DNA from: Candidatus Defluviibacillus avedoerensis
GTDB taxonomy: Bacteria; Pseudomonadota; Gammaproteobacteria; Burkholderiales; Burkholderiaceae_C
Direction of reading: 5' to 3'
NCBI GenBank assembly: GCA_016703665.1
Contig: JADJBS010000008.1
Coordinates: 186,001 to 250,000, forward strand
Length of the DNA: 64,000 nucleotides
The notes beneath the pieces were generated by a model that was not told the DNA's origin, searched no databases, and worked only from the letters and a program-made list of their open reading frames with translations. Shown piece after piece: positions 52,041 through 59,331 of this stretch; position 1 is the stretch's first letter; each line of letters opens with the position of its first letter. Position numbers and translations under genes: made by a program.

Positions 52041-52442
52041 TTACGCAGCGCAGGTACGCTGGCCGGGGCCTGCCACGGGCAGTGGCAAATCTGTTCCCAA
52101 TGTGGCCAGTTCCTGTGTGTGCAGGTAGACCTGCCCTTCAATCACTTGCAGGGCAAACTTGGGTGTGCAGCCGACGTCAGGCGCCGCCGCCACCCCGTCG
52201 CACAGACCAATCGTCCAGTTGTGCATAGGGCAGGCAACGCTTTCGCCAAAGACGATGCCTTGGCTTAATGGGCCACCTTTGTGTGGGCAGCGGTCCAGCA
52301 AGGCAAATACCTTGTCAGTGCTTGTGCGAAACAGTGCCACGGCTGCGCCTTTGGATCGTGCGACACGGCGCGAACCTAACACGGGGATGTCATCGACGGT
52401 GCAGATAGATGTCCACTCAGCTGTCTGGATAGATTCGTTCAC
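52041..52442 (-). CDS. nirD: Assimilatory nitrite reductase small subunit (Rieske type)
   Basis: The 133-residue protein has an intact Rieske pair CPHKGG and CPMHNW, so unlike the enterobacterial NirD it should hold a [2Fe-2S] cluster. It partners NirB in reducing nitrite to ammonium with NAD(P)H. It lies 18 bp after the nirB stop. Confidence 0.93.
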   Translation of the reverse strand: MNESIQTAEWTSICTVDDIPVLGSRRVARSKGAAVALFRTSTDKVFALLDRCPHKGGPLSQGIVFGESVACPMHNWTIGLCDGVAAAPDVGCTPKFALQVIEGQVYLHTQELATLGTDLPLPVAGPGQRTCAA

Positions 52443-52460
52443 GGTTATCTTTCGAGGTGG

Positions 52461-54944
52461 TCAGGCAATGGCGTGGATGGGGATGAACTGGCGGGTATCT
52501 ACCCGCGCCTTGTCAAACTCAAACCACGGGTCGGGCTCCCCGTCCAGCGCAAATTGCAGCTCGGCCCACAGGGCTTTGCGGCCCACGTGGTCTTCCAGAA
52601 TTCTCTTTTTGACGTAGTCCAGGCCCACCCGGCTCACGTAATGCACGGTGCGCTCCAGGTACCAGCCTTCTTTGCGGTACAGCTGGCAAAAGGCCCCCGT
52701 GTACTCCAGCACCTCTTCGGCCGTTTTGAGCTTGGTGAAGAAGTGCGCCACCTCAGTTTTGATGCCGCCGTTGCCCGCCACGTACATCTCCCAGCCACTG
52801 TCCACGCCGATGATTCCCACGTCCTTGATGCCTGCTTCGGCACAGTTGCGCGGACAGCCCGATACCGCAAATTTGACTTTGTGCGGGGCATACATGCGCC
52901 ACATGGCACGCTCCAAATCCTTGCCCATTTGTGTACTGTCTTGCGTACCCATGCGGCACCATTCGCTGCCCACGCAGGTTTTGACGGTGCGCAGTGCCTT
53001 GGCATAGGCATGGCCTGACGGCATGCCGATGTCCTTCCAGACATTAACCAGGTCTTCCTTCTTCACACCCAGCAGGTCAATGCGCTGACCACCGGTGACT
53101 TTGACGGTGGGAATCTTGTACTTGTCCACCGCGTTGGCAATGCGGCGCAGCTCGTCCGCGGTGGTCTCGCCACCCCACATCCGGGGGATGACACTGTAGG
53201 TGCCGTCCTTCTGGATATTGGCGTGGGCGCGCTCGTTGATGGCCCGGCTTTGCGGGTCGTCCAGTGCCTCTTTGGGCCAACTGCTGATCAAGTAGTAATT
53301 GACCGCAGGGCGGCAGCTAGCGCAGCCCGTCGACGGGAGGCGACCCTCAGGGTCGTGGGTCTTCCAGCCCAGCGTGCTGAACACGGCGTTCATGGAGGTC
53401 AGGTGCTCTTTGAAGATGACGTCCCGAACATCCTGGTGGCTGTGCTCGGTGCAGCCGCACATCGCCTTTTTCTTGGGCGTGGCCGAATAGTCACCACCTG
53501 CCGTGAACATCAGCAATTGCTCCACCAGCCCGGTGCAAGAGCCGCAAGACGCGCTGGCCTTGGTGTGCTTGCGCACCTCTTCCAGGGTGAAGAGACCTTT
53601 GTCCTTGATCGTCTTGCAGATGCTGCCCTTGGTGACGCCGTTGCAGCCGCAGACCTCGTCGCTGTCCGCCATCGCGGCGGCCTTGTTATGACCCTGATGG
53701 CCCACGTCGCCGATGTTGCTCTCGCCAAACATCAGCTTGTCGCGGATGTCGGCCACCTTGCGGCCCTCTCGCAACAGCTTGAAATACCAGCTGCCGTCTA
53801 CGGTATCGCCATAAAGGCAGGCGCCGACCAATTTGTCGTCCTTGATCACCAGTTTTTTGTAGACGCCACCGATGGGGTCGGATAGCACGATCTCTTCGCA
53901 TTGCTCACCACCCATGAAGTCGCCCGCGCTGAACAAATCAATGCCGGTGACTTTGAGCTTCGTGCTGGTTTGGCTGCCCGTGTAGCGGCCAATGCCAAAT
54001 TCGGCTAAATGGGTGGCGCAGACCTTGCCTTGCTCAAACAGGGGTGCCACCAACCCGTAGGCAATGCCCCGGTGTGCCGCGCACTCGCCCACCGACCAGA
54101 TGCGCGGGTCGGTCACGGTTTGCAGGGTGTCGGTGACGACGATGCCCCGGTTAACCAGCAGACCGGCCGATTCAGCCAGTGCTGTGTTGGGACGAATGCC
54201 AGCCGCCATCACCACCAAATCGGCGGGGATCTCGCGGCCGTCTTTGAACTTGACGGCCCTGACTCTTCCACCCTCGTTGCCCAGCAGCTCGGCGGTGTGG
54301 GCTCCCAGCTCAAAATGCAGACCGCGCTCAGTCAATGACTTTTCCAGCAACTTGCCCGCCACCTTGTCGAGCTGGCGCTCCATCAGCCAGTCGCTGATGT
54401 GCACCACGGTGACCTGCATGCCGCGCAGCATCAATCCGTTGGCTGCTTCTAGCCCCAGCAAGCCGCCGCCAATCACGACAGCATGCTTGTGCGTCTTGGC
54501 CGTGTCGATCATGGTTTGCGTGTCGGCGATGTCGCGGTAGGCAATCACGCCAGCCAAGTCTTTGCCAGGCACGGGCAGGATGAAGGGGGTGGAGCCGGTG
54601 GCGATCAGCAGCCGGTCATACGGCGCCTCGGTGCCATCGCTGGCGATGACCGTGCGCTTGACGCGGTCCAGCGTGGTCACCATCTTGCCGGTATATAAGC
54701 TAACCTTGTGGTCGGCGTACCAGCTCAAAGGGTTGAGGATGATCTCGTCAATCGTCTGCTCGCCCGCCAGCACGGGCGAGAGCAGGATGCGGTTGTAGTT
54801 GGGGTGCGGCTCAGCTCCGAACACAGTGATGTCGTAAAGGTCGGGCGCGATCTTCAGCAGTTCTTCCAGCGTGCGGATGCCTGCCATGCCATTGCCTACC
54901 AGCACCAGCTTTTGTCGGATTTTGGGGTTGACGCTCATGTCCAT
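52461..54944 (-). CDS. nirB: Assimilatory nitrite reductase large subunit
   Basis: The 827-residue flavo-siroheme enzyme makes ammonium from nitrite. Order of domains: FAD (VLVGNGMAGIRTLEEL), NAD (VVIGGGLLGLEAANGL), a BFD-like [2Fe-2S] region (CGCNGVTKG), then the siroheme/[4Fe-4S] module with TCVGSEWCRMG and CPRNCAEAG. The start is the ATG at 54944 (MDMSVNPK) or at 54938; the frame also opens upstream within nrtD. It is 1 bp from the nrtD stop. Confidence 0.96.
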   Translation of the reverse strand: MDMSVNPKIRQKLVLVGNGMAGIRTLEELLKIAPDLYDITVFGAEPHPNYNRILLSPVLAGEQTIDEIILNPLSWYADHKVSLYTGKMVTTLDRVKRTVIASDGTEAPYDRLLIATGSTPFILPVPGKDLAGVIAYRDIADTQTMIDTAKTHKHAVVIGGGLLGLEAANGLMLRGMQVTVVHISDWLMERQLDKVAGKLLEKSLTERGLHFELGAHTAELLGNEGGRVRAVKFKDGREIPADLVVMAAGIRPNTALAESAGLLVNRGIVVTDTLQTVTDPRIWSVGECAAHRGIAYGLVAPLFEQGKVCATHLAEFGIGRYTGSQTSTKLKVTGIDLFSAGDFMGGEQCEEIVLSDPIGGVYKKLVIKDDKLVGACLYGDTVDGSWYFKLLREGRKVADIRDKLMFGESNIGDVGHQGHNKAAAMADSDEVCGCNGVTKGSICKTIKDKGLFTLEEVRKHTKASASCGSCTGLVEQLLMFTAGGDYSATPKKKAMCGCTEHSHQDVRDVIFKEHLTSMNAVFSTLGWKTHDPEGRLPSTGCASCRPAVNYYLISSWPKEALDDPQSRAINERAHANIQKDGTYSVIPRMWGGETTADELRRIANAVDKYKIPTVKVTGGQRIDLLGVKKEDLVNVWKDIGMPSGHAYAKALRTVKTCVGSEWCRMGTQDSTQMGKDLERAMWRMYAPHKVKFAVSGCPRNCAEAGIKDVGIIGVDSGWEMYVAGNGGIKTEVAHFFTKLKTAEEVLEYTGAFCQLYRKEGWYLERTVHYVSRVGLDYVKKRILEDHVGRKALWAELQFALDGEPDPWFEFDKARVDTRQFIPIHAIA

Positions 54945-54945
54945 A

Positions 54946-55779
54946 TCAAGCTGCTTTCTCGACGTGCGCTTGGCGCGTGTACAGAAAGTCGATGACGGCT
55001 TTGCGACAGGCCTGGTAGCGCGGCTCATCCGCCAGTGCCACGCGGTTGCGCGGGCGCGGCAGGTCCACTGTCAGCACCTCGCCAATCGTGGCCGCAGGGC
55101 CATTGGTCAGCATCACAATGCGGTCTGACAACAGCACGGCTTCGTCCACGTCATGCGTCACCATCACCACAGTGCTGCGCGTGCGGGCCACGATCTCCAG
55201 CAACTCGTCTTGCAGCTTGGCGCGGGTGAGTGCATCCAGCGCGCCAAAAGGTTCGTCCATCAGCAAGACTTTGGGCTCCATCGCCAGGGCTCGGGCAATG
55301 CCCACACGCTGCTTCATGCCGCCTGAGATTTCGCCGGGGCGCTTTTGCGCGGCATGGGTCAAACCCACCATGTCCAGCGCGGCGTGGGTGCGGGCCTGCA
55401 ATTCAGCCTTTCTCTCGCCTTTGACGCCGTTGCTTTTGCTGGCAGAGCCAAAAACACGTTCGACGCCCAAGTACACGTTGTCAAAGCAGGTGAGCCAGGG
55501 CAGCAGCGAATGGTTCTGAAACACCACGGCGCGCTCAGGCCCAGGCCCTGCGATCTCGCGGTTGGCGCAGAGCAGCACGCCTTCTGTGGGGGTGGTCAAG
55601 CCCGCAATCAGGTTAAGCAAGGTGGACTTGCCGCAACCCGAGTGGCCAATCAGCGTGATGAATTCGCCTTTGGCGACCGTCAGGTTCACATCCCGTAGCG
55701 CCAGGAAAGGGCCTTTGGCGGTCTTGAAGCTTTGGGCGACGTTCTGGATTTCGATGTACTTGCTCGTGTGTGTGCTCAT
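54946..55779 (-). CDS. nrtD: Nitrate ABC transporter ATP-binding protein
   Basis: The 277-residue ATPase has Walker A GHSGCGKST, the signature ISGGMKQRVGIARALA, and Walker B VLLMDEPFGALD. It belongs to the nitrate/sulfonate/bicarbonate (NrtCD/SsuB) group; the context fixes nitrate as the likely cargo. It is followed by nirB and preceded by a GC-rich repeat. Confidence 0.93.
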   Translation of the reverse strand: MSTHTSKYIEIQNVAQSFKTAKGPFLALRDVNLTVAKGEFITLIGHSGCGKSTLLNLIAGLTTPTEGVLLCANREIAGPGPERAVVFQNHSLLPWLTCFDNVYLGVERVFGSASKSNGVKGERKAELQARTHAALDMVGLTHAAQKRPGEISGGMKQRVGIARALAMEPKVLLMDEPFGALDALTRAKLQDELLEIVARTRSTVVMVTHDVDEAVLLSDRIVMLTNGPAATIGEVLTVDLPRPRNRVALADEPRYQACRKAVIDFLYTRQAHVEKAA

Positions 55780-55830
55780 GGAGTGCTCCTAGTTCAGGGC
55801 CGCCGTGGAACCGGCTTTGCCGGGCCACTG

Positions 55831-55876
55831 GTGGCGCCCCCTTGAGGGGGAGGCGCCTCGGCGCCTCGGGGGTGGT
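55831..55876. repeat. GC-rich palindromic repeat, REP-like, within the nitrate operon
   Basis: GCGCCCCCTTGAGGGGGAGG is followed by GGCGCC-TC-GGCGCC-TC-GGGGG. It contains nested inverted repeats (CCCCC/GGGGG with a TTGA loop; GGCGCC twice) and lies between nrtB and nrtD. Elements of this type recur between genes in Comamonadaceae, from memory. In the mRNA it would form strong stem-loops and may lower expression of the distal genes. Confidence 0.7.
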
Positions 55877-56821
55877 TCAAGTCCTTACCTCTTCAAACGT
55901 AAAGGCCGTGGCCACTTTGATCAGCGCGTATTCGAGGATCAGGCCCACGATGCCGATCACAAAAATTGCGATGATGATGTTCTTGACGTTCAGGTTGTTC
56001 CACTCGTCCCAGACCCAGAAGCCAATGCCCACACCGCCGGTCAACATCTCGGCGGCCACGATCACCAGCCAGGCGGTGCCGACTGACAAACGCACACCCG
56101 TCAGCATGTAAGGCAGCACGGCGGGGAAGAGGATCTTGGTGACGATCTTCCATTCAGACAGGTTCAGCACCCGGGCCACGTTCATGTAGTCCTGGGGCAC
56201 ACGTTGCACACCCACGGCGGTGTTGATGACCATGGGCCAGATCGAGCAGATAAAGATCGTCCAGATGGCGGCGGGGTTGGCACCCTTGAACACCAACAAG
56301 CCTATCGGCAACCAGGCCAGGGGCGACACCGGGCGCAGCAGGCTGATCAGCGGATTGAACATGCGCGAGAGGATGTCGAAGCGGCCTATCGCAAAGCCTG
56401 CCGGAATGCCCACCACGGCAGCCAAGCCAAAGCCCAAAGCCACGCGCTCCAAAGACATCAGCACGTTCCAGCCGACGCCCTGGTCGTTCGGGCCCTTGCG
56501 GTAGAACGGGTCGCTGAACACATCCACCGCTTGCTTGAATGTCTCCAAGGGGTTGGGGATGCTGCTGGCGGTACTGATCGAGACCAGCGCCCACAGGCCC
56601 ACCAGCAGCGCAAAACCGAACACGGGTGGCCAGATGGCATTGGCAATGGCACTCCAGTCAGTGGAGGCACTGGCTGCGACGGGAGTAGTTACCGATTTTT
56701 CAGTGCTATTTTCGATCTTTTGGCTTGCTGCATCTAGTTTGTTAGCTACTGAATTTATAGTGACCGGTGCTTTGTCTGGTATGGCGGCATCCAGCGGGCC
56801 ATGAAAAACAGCGCTCACCAT
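55877..56821 (-). CDS. nrtB: Nitrate ABC transporter permease
   Basis: A 314-residue permease with six predicted helices and the EAA-type loop (ARVLNLSEWKIVTKILFPAVLPYMLTGVRLS). An extra hydrophilic N-terminal part of about 50 residues precedes the first helix. The ATG at 56821 is 2 bp from the nrtA stop; the frame opens upstream at 56878. Confidence 0.93.
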   Translation of the reverse strand: MVSAVFHGPLDAAIPDKAPVTINSVANKLDAASQKIENSTEKSVTTPVAASASTDWSAIANAIWPPVFGFALLVGLWALVSISTASSIPNPLETFKQAVDVFSDPFYRKGPNDQGVGWNVLMSLERVALGFGLAAVVGIPAGFAIGRFDILSRMFNPLISLLRPVSPLAWLPIGLLVFKGANPAAIWTIFICSIWPMVINTAVGVQRVPQDYMNVARVLNLSEWKIVTKILFPAVLPYMLTGVRLSVGTAWLVIVAAEMLTGGVGIGFWVWDEWNNLNVKNIIIAIFVIGIVGLILEYALIKVATAFTFEEVRT

Positions 56822-56823
56822 GA

Positions 56824-58068
56824 TCAGGCCTTTACCTTGAAGCTGTCGGCGTACTTTTTGGGATCTTTGCCGTCCCACACCACGCCGTCCATGAACTTGG
56901 CCGAGCGCATCGTGTCCTTGGGCACGGGGGCTTTGGCGGCAGCTGCGGCGTCCTTGTACAGGTCGATCTGGTTGATCTGCTTGGCCACTGCCAGGTAGTC
57001 AGGGTGGTCTTTGAGCAAGCCCCAACGCTTGTGCTGGGTCAGGAACCACATGCCGTCTGAAAGGTAGGGGAAAGTGACCGTGCCGTCGTTGAAGAACTTC
57101 ATGTGGTTAGGGTCGTCCCAGGTTTTGCCCATGCCGTTTTGGTAGCGACCCAGGATGCGCTGGTTGATCGCGTCCACACTGGTGTTCACATACGATTTGT
57201 CGGCAATCGTCTCGGCCATCTTGTTCTTGTTCTGCAGGCCTGCGTCGATCCACTTACCGGCTTCGATGATCGCTGCGGTCACCGCACGCGCAGTGTTGGG
57301 GTATTTCTTGACGAACTCGCCCGTGGTGCCCAGCACCTTTTCGGGGTGGTCCTTCCAGATGTCTTGGGTTGTGGTTGCGGTCACACCAATGCCGTCAATG
57401 ATGGCGCGGTGGTTCCAGGGTTCACCCACGCAGTAGCCGTCCATGTTGCCCACGCGCATGTTCGCCACCATCTGCGGTGGCGGCACGGTGATGACTTTGG
57501 CGTCTTTCATGGGGTTGATGCCGTTGGCCGCGAGCCAGTAATAGAGCCACATGGCATGTGTACCAGTGGGGAAGGTCTGCGCAAAGGTGTATTCGCGCTT
57601 CTCGGCCGCCATCAGTTTGGCCAGTCCTGCACCGTCTATTGCGCCTTTGTCGGCCAGCTTTTTGGACAGGGTGATGGCTTGGCCGTTTTGGTTGAGCGTC
57701 ATCATCACGGCCATGTCCTTCTTGGGGCCGCTGACCCCCAGATGCACGCCGTAAATCAGGCCATAGAGCACATGGGCGAAATCCAACTCGCCATTGACCA
57801 GCTTGTCGCGCACGCCGGCCCAACTGGCTTCTTTGGTGGGGATGATCTTGACGCCATACTTCTGGTAAATGCCCAGCACAGAGGCCATCACCGCGCTGGC
57901 GCAGTCCGTCAGCGGGGTGAAACCAATCTTCACTTCCTTTTTCTCGGGGGCGTCAGAGCCAGCGGCATACACCACTGAACGCAGGGCGGGGCTGACGCCC
58001 ACAGCACCCACGCTGGCGGCTTGCAGCAGGGTACGGCGGCTCACAGAGTTTTTCAGGAAATCGGTCAT
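56824..58068 (-). CDS. nrtA: Nitrate ABC transporter substrate-binding protein
   Basis: The 414-residue receptor begins MTDFLKNSVSRRTLLQAASVGAVG, a twin-arginine signal, then KIGFTPLTDCASAVMASVLGIYQKYG, the NrtA/CmpA fold. The length matches NrtA. GGAG lies 7 bp upstream of the ATG at 58068. It is the first gene of the nitrate operon, preceded by the sigma-54/ANTAR leader. Confidence 0.94.
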   Translation of the reverse strand: MTDFLKNSVSRRTLLQAASVGAVGVSPALRSVVYAAGSDAPEKKEVKIGFTPLTDCASAVMASVLGIYQKYGVKIIPTKEASWAGVRDKLVNGELDFAHVLYGLIYGVHLGVSGPKKDMAVMMTLNQNGQAITLSKKLADKGAIDGAGLAKLMAAEKREYTFAQTFPTGTHAMWLYYWLAANGINPMKDAKVITVPPPQMVANMRVGNMDGYCVGEPWNHRAIIDGIGVTATTTQDIWKDHPEKVLGTTGEFVKKYPNTARAVTAAIIEAGKWIDAGLQNKNKMAETIADKSYVNTSVDAINQRILGRYQNGMGKTWDDPNHMKFFNDGTVTFPYLSDGMWFLTQHKRWGLLKDHPDYLAVAKQINQIDLYKDAAAAAKAPVPKDTMRSAKFMDGVVWDGKDPKKYADSFKVKA

Positions 58069-58092
58069 GGCGGCACTCCAAATGAAACGGGC

Positions 58093-58168
58093 AAAAAACA
58101 AAAAAGGCGTCCTTACCGAGGCCAGCGGCGCAAATGAATGCTGCCGATAGCGGGTAGGGACGCCTTTG
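58093..58168 (-). terminator. Leader terminator before nrtA (antitermination target)
   Basis: AAAGGCGTCCCTACC and GGTAAGGACGCCTTT form a 15-bp stem with one G-T pair, followed by TTTTTTGTTTTTT, ending about 25 bp before the nrtA start. A strong terminator inside a leader signals conditional read-through. Confidence 0.9.
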
Positions 58169-58183
58169 TCCGGTTGAATTTGC

Positions 58184-58201
58184 GCATCCGCCGTTGGATG
58201 C
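58184..58201 (-). promoter_or_regulatory. ANTAR-target hairpin 2 in the nrtA leader
   Basis: GCATCC-AACGGC-GGATGC is a 6-bp stem with a hexaloop having A at position 1 and G at position 4. It is followed after 16 nt by the terminator. See hairpin 1 and NasT. Confidence 0.85.
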
Positions 58202-58212
58202 CCAAAATCGTT

Positions 58213-58228
58213 AGACCTTCGTTGGTCT
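58213..58228 (-). promoter_or_regulatory. ANTAR-target hairpin 1 in the nrtA leader
   Basis: AGACC-AACGAA-GGTCT is a 5-bp stem with a hexaloop, again A1 and G4. It lies at the predicted transcript 5' end. Two consecutive hexaloop hairpins with A1/G4 are the known recognition element of ANTAR antiterminators such as NasR and NasT. Confidence 0.85.
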
Positions 58229-58239
58229 GTCGGTGTTAA

Positions 58240-58255
58240 TGCAAGGCTTGTGCCA
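58240..58255 (-). promoter_or_regulatory. Sigma-54 promoter of the nitrate operon
   Basis: TGGCACAAGCCTTGCA on the minus strand matches the -24/-12 consensus TGGCAC-N5-TTGCA exactly, with GG and GC 10 bp apart. It would start transcription near 58229, just before the first ANTAR hairpin. Confidence 0.9.
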
Positions 58256-58295
58256 GCTTGTTTGAAGGTGCATACGCGGAATCAGAAGCGAGTCC

Positions 58296-58310
58296 GCACC
58301 GAAATTGTGC
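58296..58310 (-). promoter_or_regulatory. NtrC-like binding site
   Basis: GCAC-AATTT-CGGTGC matches the enhancer consensus GCAC-N5-TGGTGC except one base. It is centred about 75 bp upstream of the predicted start. A GCACC half-site lies about 30 bp further upstream. Confidence 0.6.
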
Positions 58311-58342
58311 GCCGCAACATATTCCGGTGCACTTACGTGGAG

Positions 58343-58969
58343 CTAGCCCAGTAGATCGGCCATGTCGAGCATGCGTTGGGCGACTTCTGCCACGCGCAAG
58401 CCTTTGTCCATGGCCGCTTTGCGCAGTTTGTCCCAGGCAGCTTGCTCGGTCAGACCTTGGCGCTGCATGAGAAGCCCCTTGGCCCGGTCAATCAATTTGC
58501 GCTCTTTCAAGTCATTGCGGGCCTGGTTCAGTTCGCCGCGCAGCTGTTGCTCATGTTCAAACCGCGCAAAAGCCACTTCCAAAATGGGGCGGATGCGCTC
58601 GGCCGCCAGCCCAGCCACGATGTAGGCTGACACGCCTGCAGCGACCGCCTCGCGCGCCAGCTGGGTGTCATCATCATTGGTGAACATCACGATGGCGCGG
58701 CGCTCATCGCGCGTGGCCGTCACCACATGCTCCAGCACGTCGCGTGCTTCACTCTCGGCGTCCACGATCACCATGTCGGGTTGCAACTGGGCCAGTCGTT
58801 CGGGCAAATACATGTCGGCAGGCAGCGTGGCGATCAGGTTGTAGCCAGACTCCAGCAGACCAATGCGCAGCGCGCGCGAACGCTGAGCCTGCGCCAGGGC
58901 ATGCTCGTCATCGGGGGGCAAATCAGCGAGTTCTGGTGCGACCACCACAATGCGCAAAGAGTCGTTCAT
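58343..58969 (-). CDS. nasT: ANTAR-domain response regulator NasT
   Basis: The 208-residue protein has a receiver-like N-terminal domain (LRIVVVAPELADL ... MVIVDAESEA ... IVMFTNDDD) and a C-terminal ANTAR domain with LIDRAKGLLMQRQGLTEQAAWDKLRKAAMDKG. ANTAR domains bind paired hexaloop hairpins in RNA and prevent termination. The ATG at 58969 (MNDSLRIVV) is preferred; the frame is open to 59080. In related systems NasS, a nitrate-binding partner, holds NasT inactive; no separate nasS gene is visible here. Confidence 0.93.
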   Translation of the reverse strand: MNDSLRIVVVAPELADLPPDDEHALAQAQRSRALRIGLLESGYNLIATLPADMYLPERLAQLQPDMVIVDAESEARDVLEHVVTATRDERRAIVMFTNDDDTQLAREAVAAGVSAYIVAGLAAERIRPILEVAFARFEHEQQLRGELNQARNDLKERKLIDRAKGLLMQRQGLTEQAAWDKLRKAAMDKGLRVAEVAQRMLDMADLLG

Positions 58970-59331
58970 GCGCGGATTAAAGCAATATCCAGGCCGCTGC
59001 GCTGGGCGTGTTGGCATTGAGCTCACTACACTCCAGCCCCATGCATTGCAGACCAGACTGCGGCGCTTGCTGCACCGCACCCTCTATCACCAGCCCCATT
59101 CCCGGCATGCCAAACGGCAAGCCTGCCGGTGTGAGGTGCGTGCAGTTGCAGGTTGATCAACGTTGCGCAATCTTCGGCCGACCTGAGCGGCCCGCATTTT
59201 GCGCGGGTTTGCAGCCGTCTAAGGAGATGTGTGGCCTCTCCAATTCACACGCGTTTGCTTGGCTAGAGAAACTGGAACAGGCGACTGATCCGTCCAGCAC
59301 TCTTTAAAGGGTTGCTCCTGCGCTTGTTCAC
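58970..59331. other. Intergenic stretch between nasT and the helicase-nuclease gene
   Basis: About 360 bp with no convincing coding frame, no strong hairpin with a T-run and no recognised RNA. It must hold the nasT promoter and the 3' end of the upstream operon. A short plus-strand frame here has no family features. Confidence 0.6.

Noticed and set aside
59008..59307. Small plus-strand frame between nasT and the helicase gene
   Set aside because: No start context, no homology signal and Cys/Pro-rich random composition.
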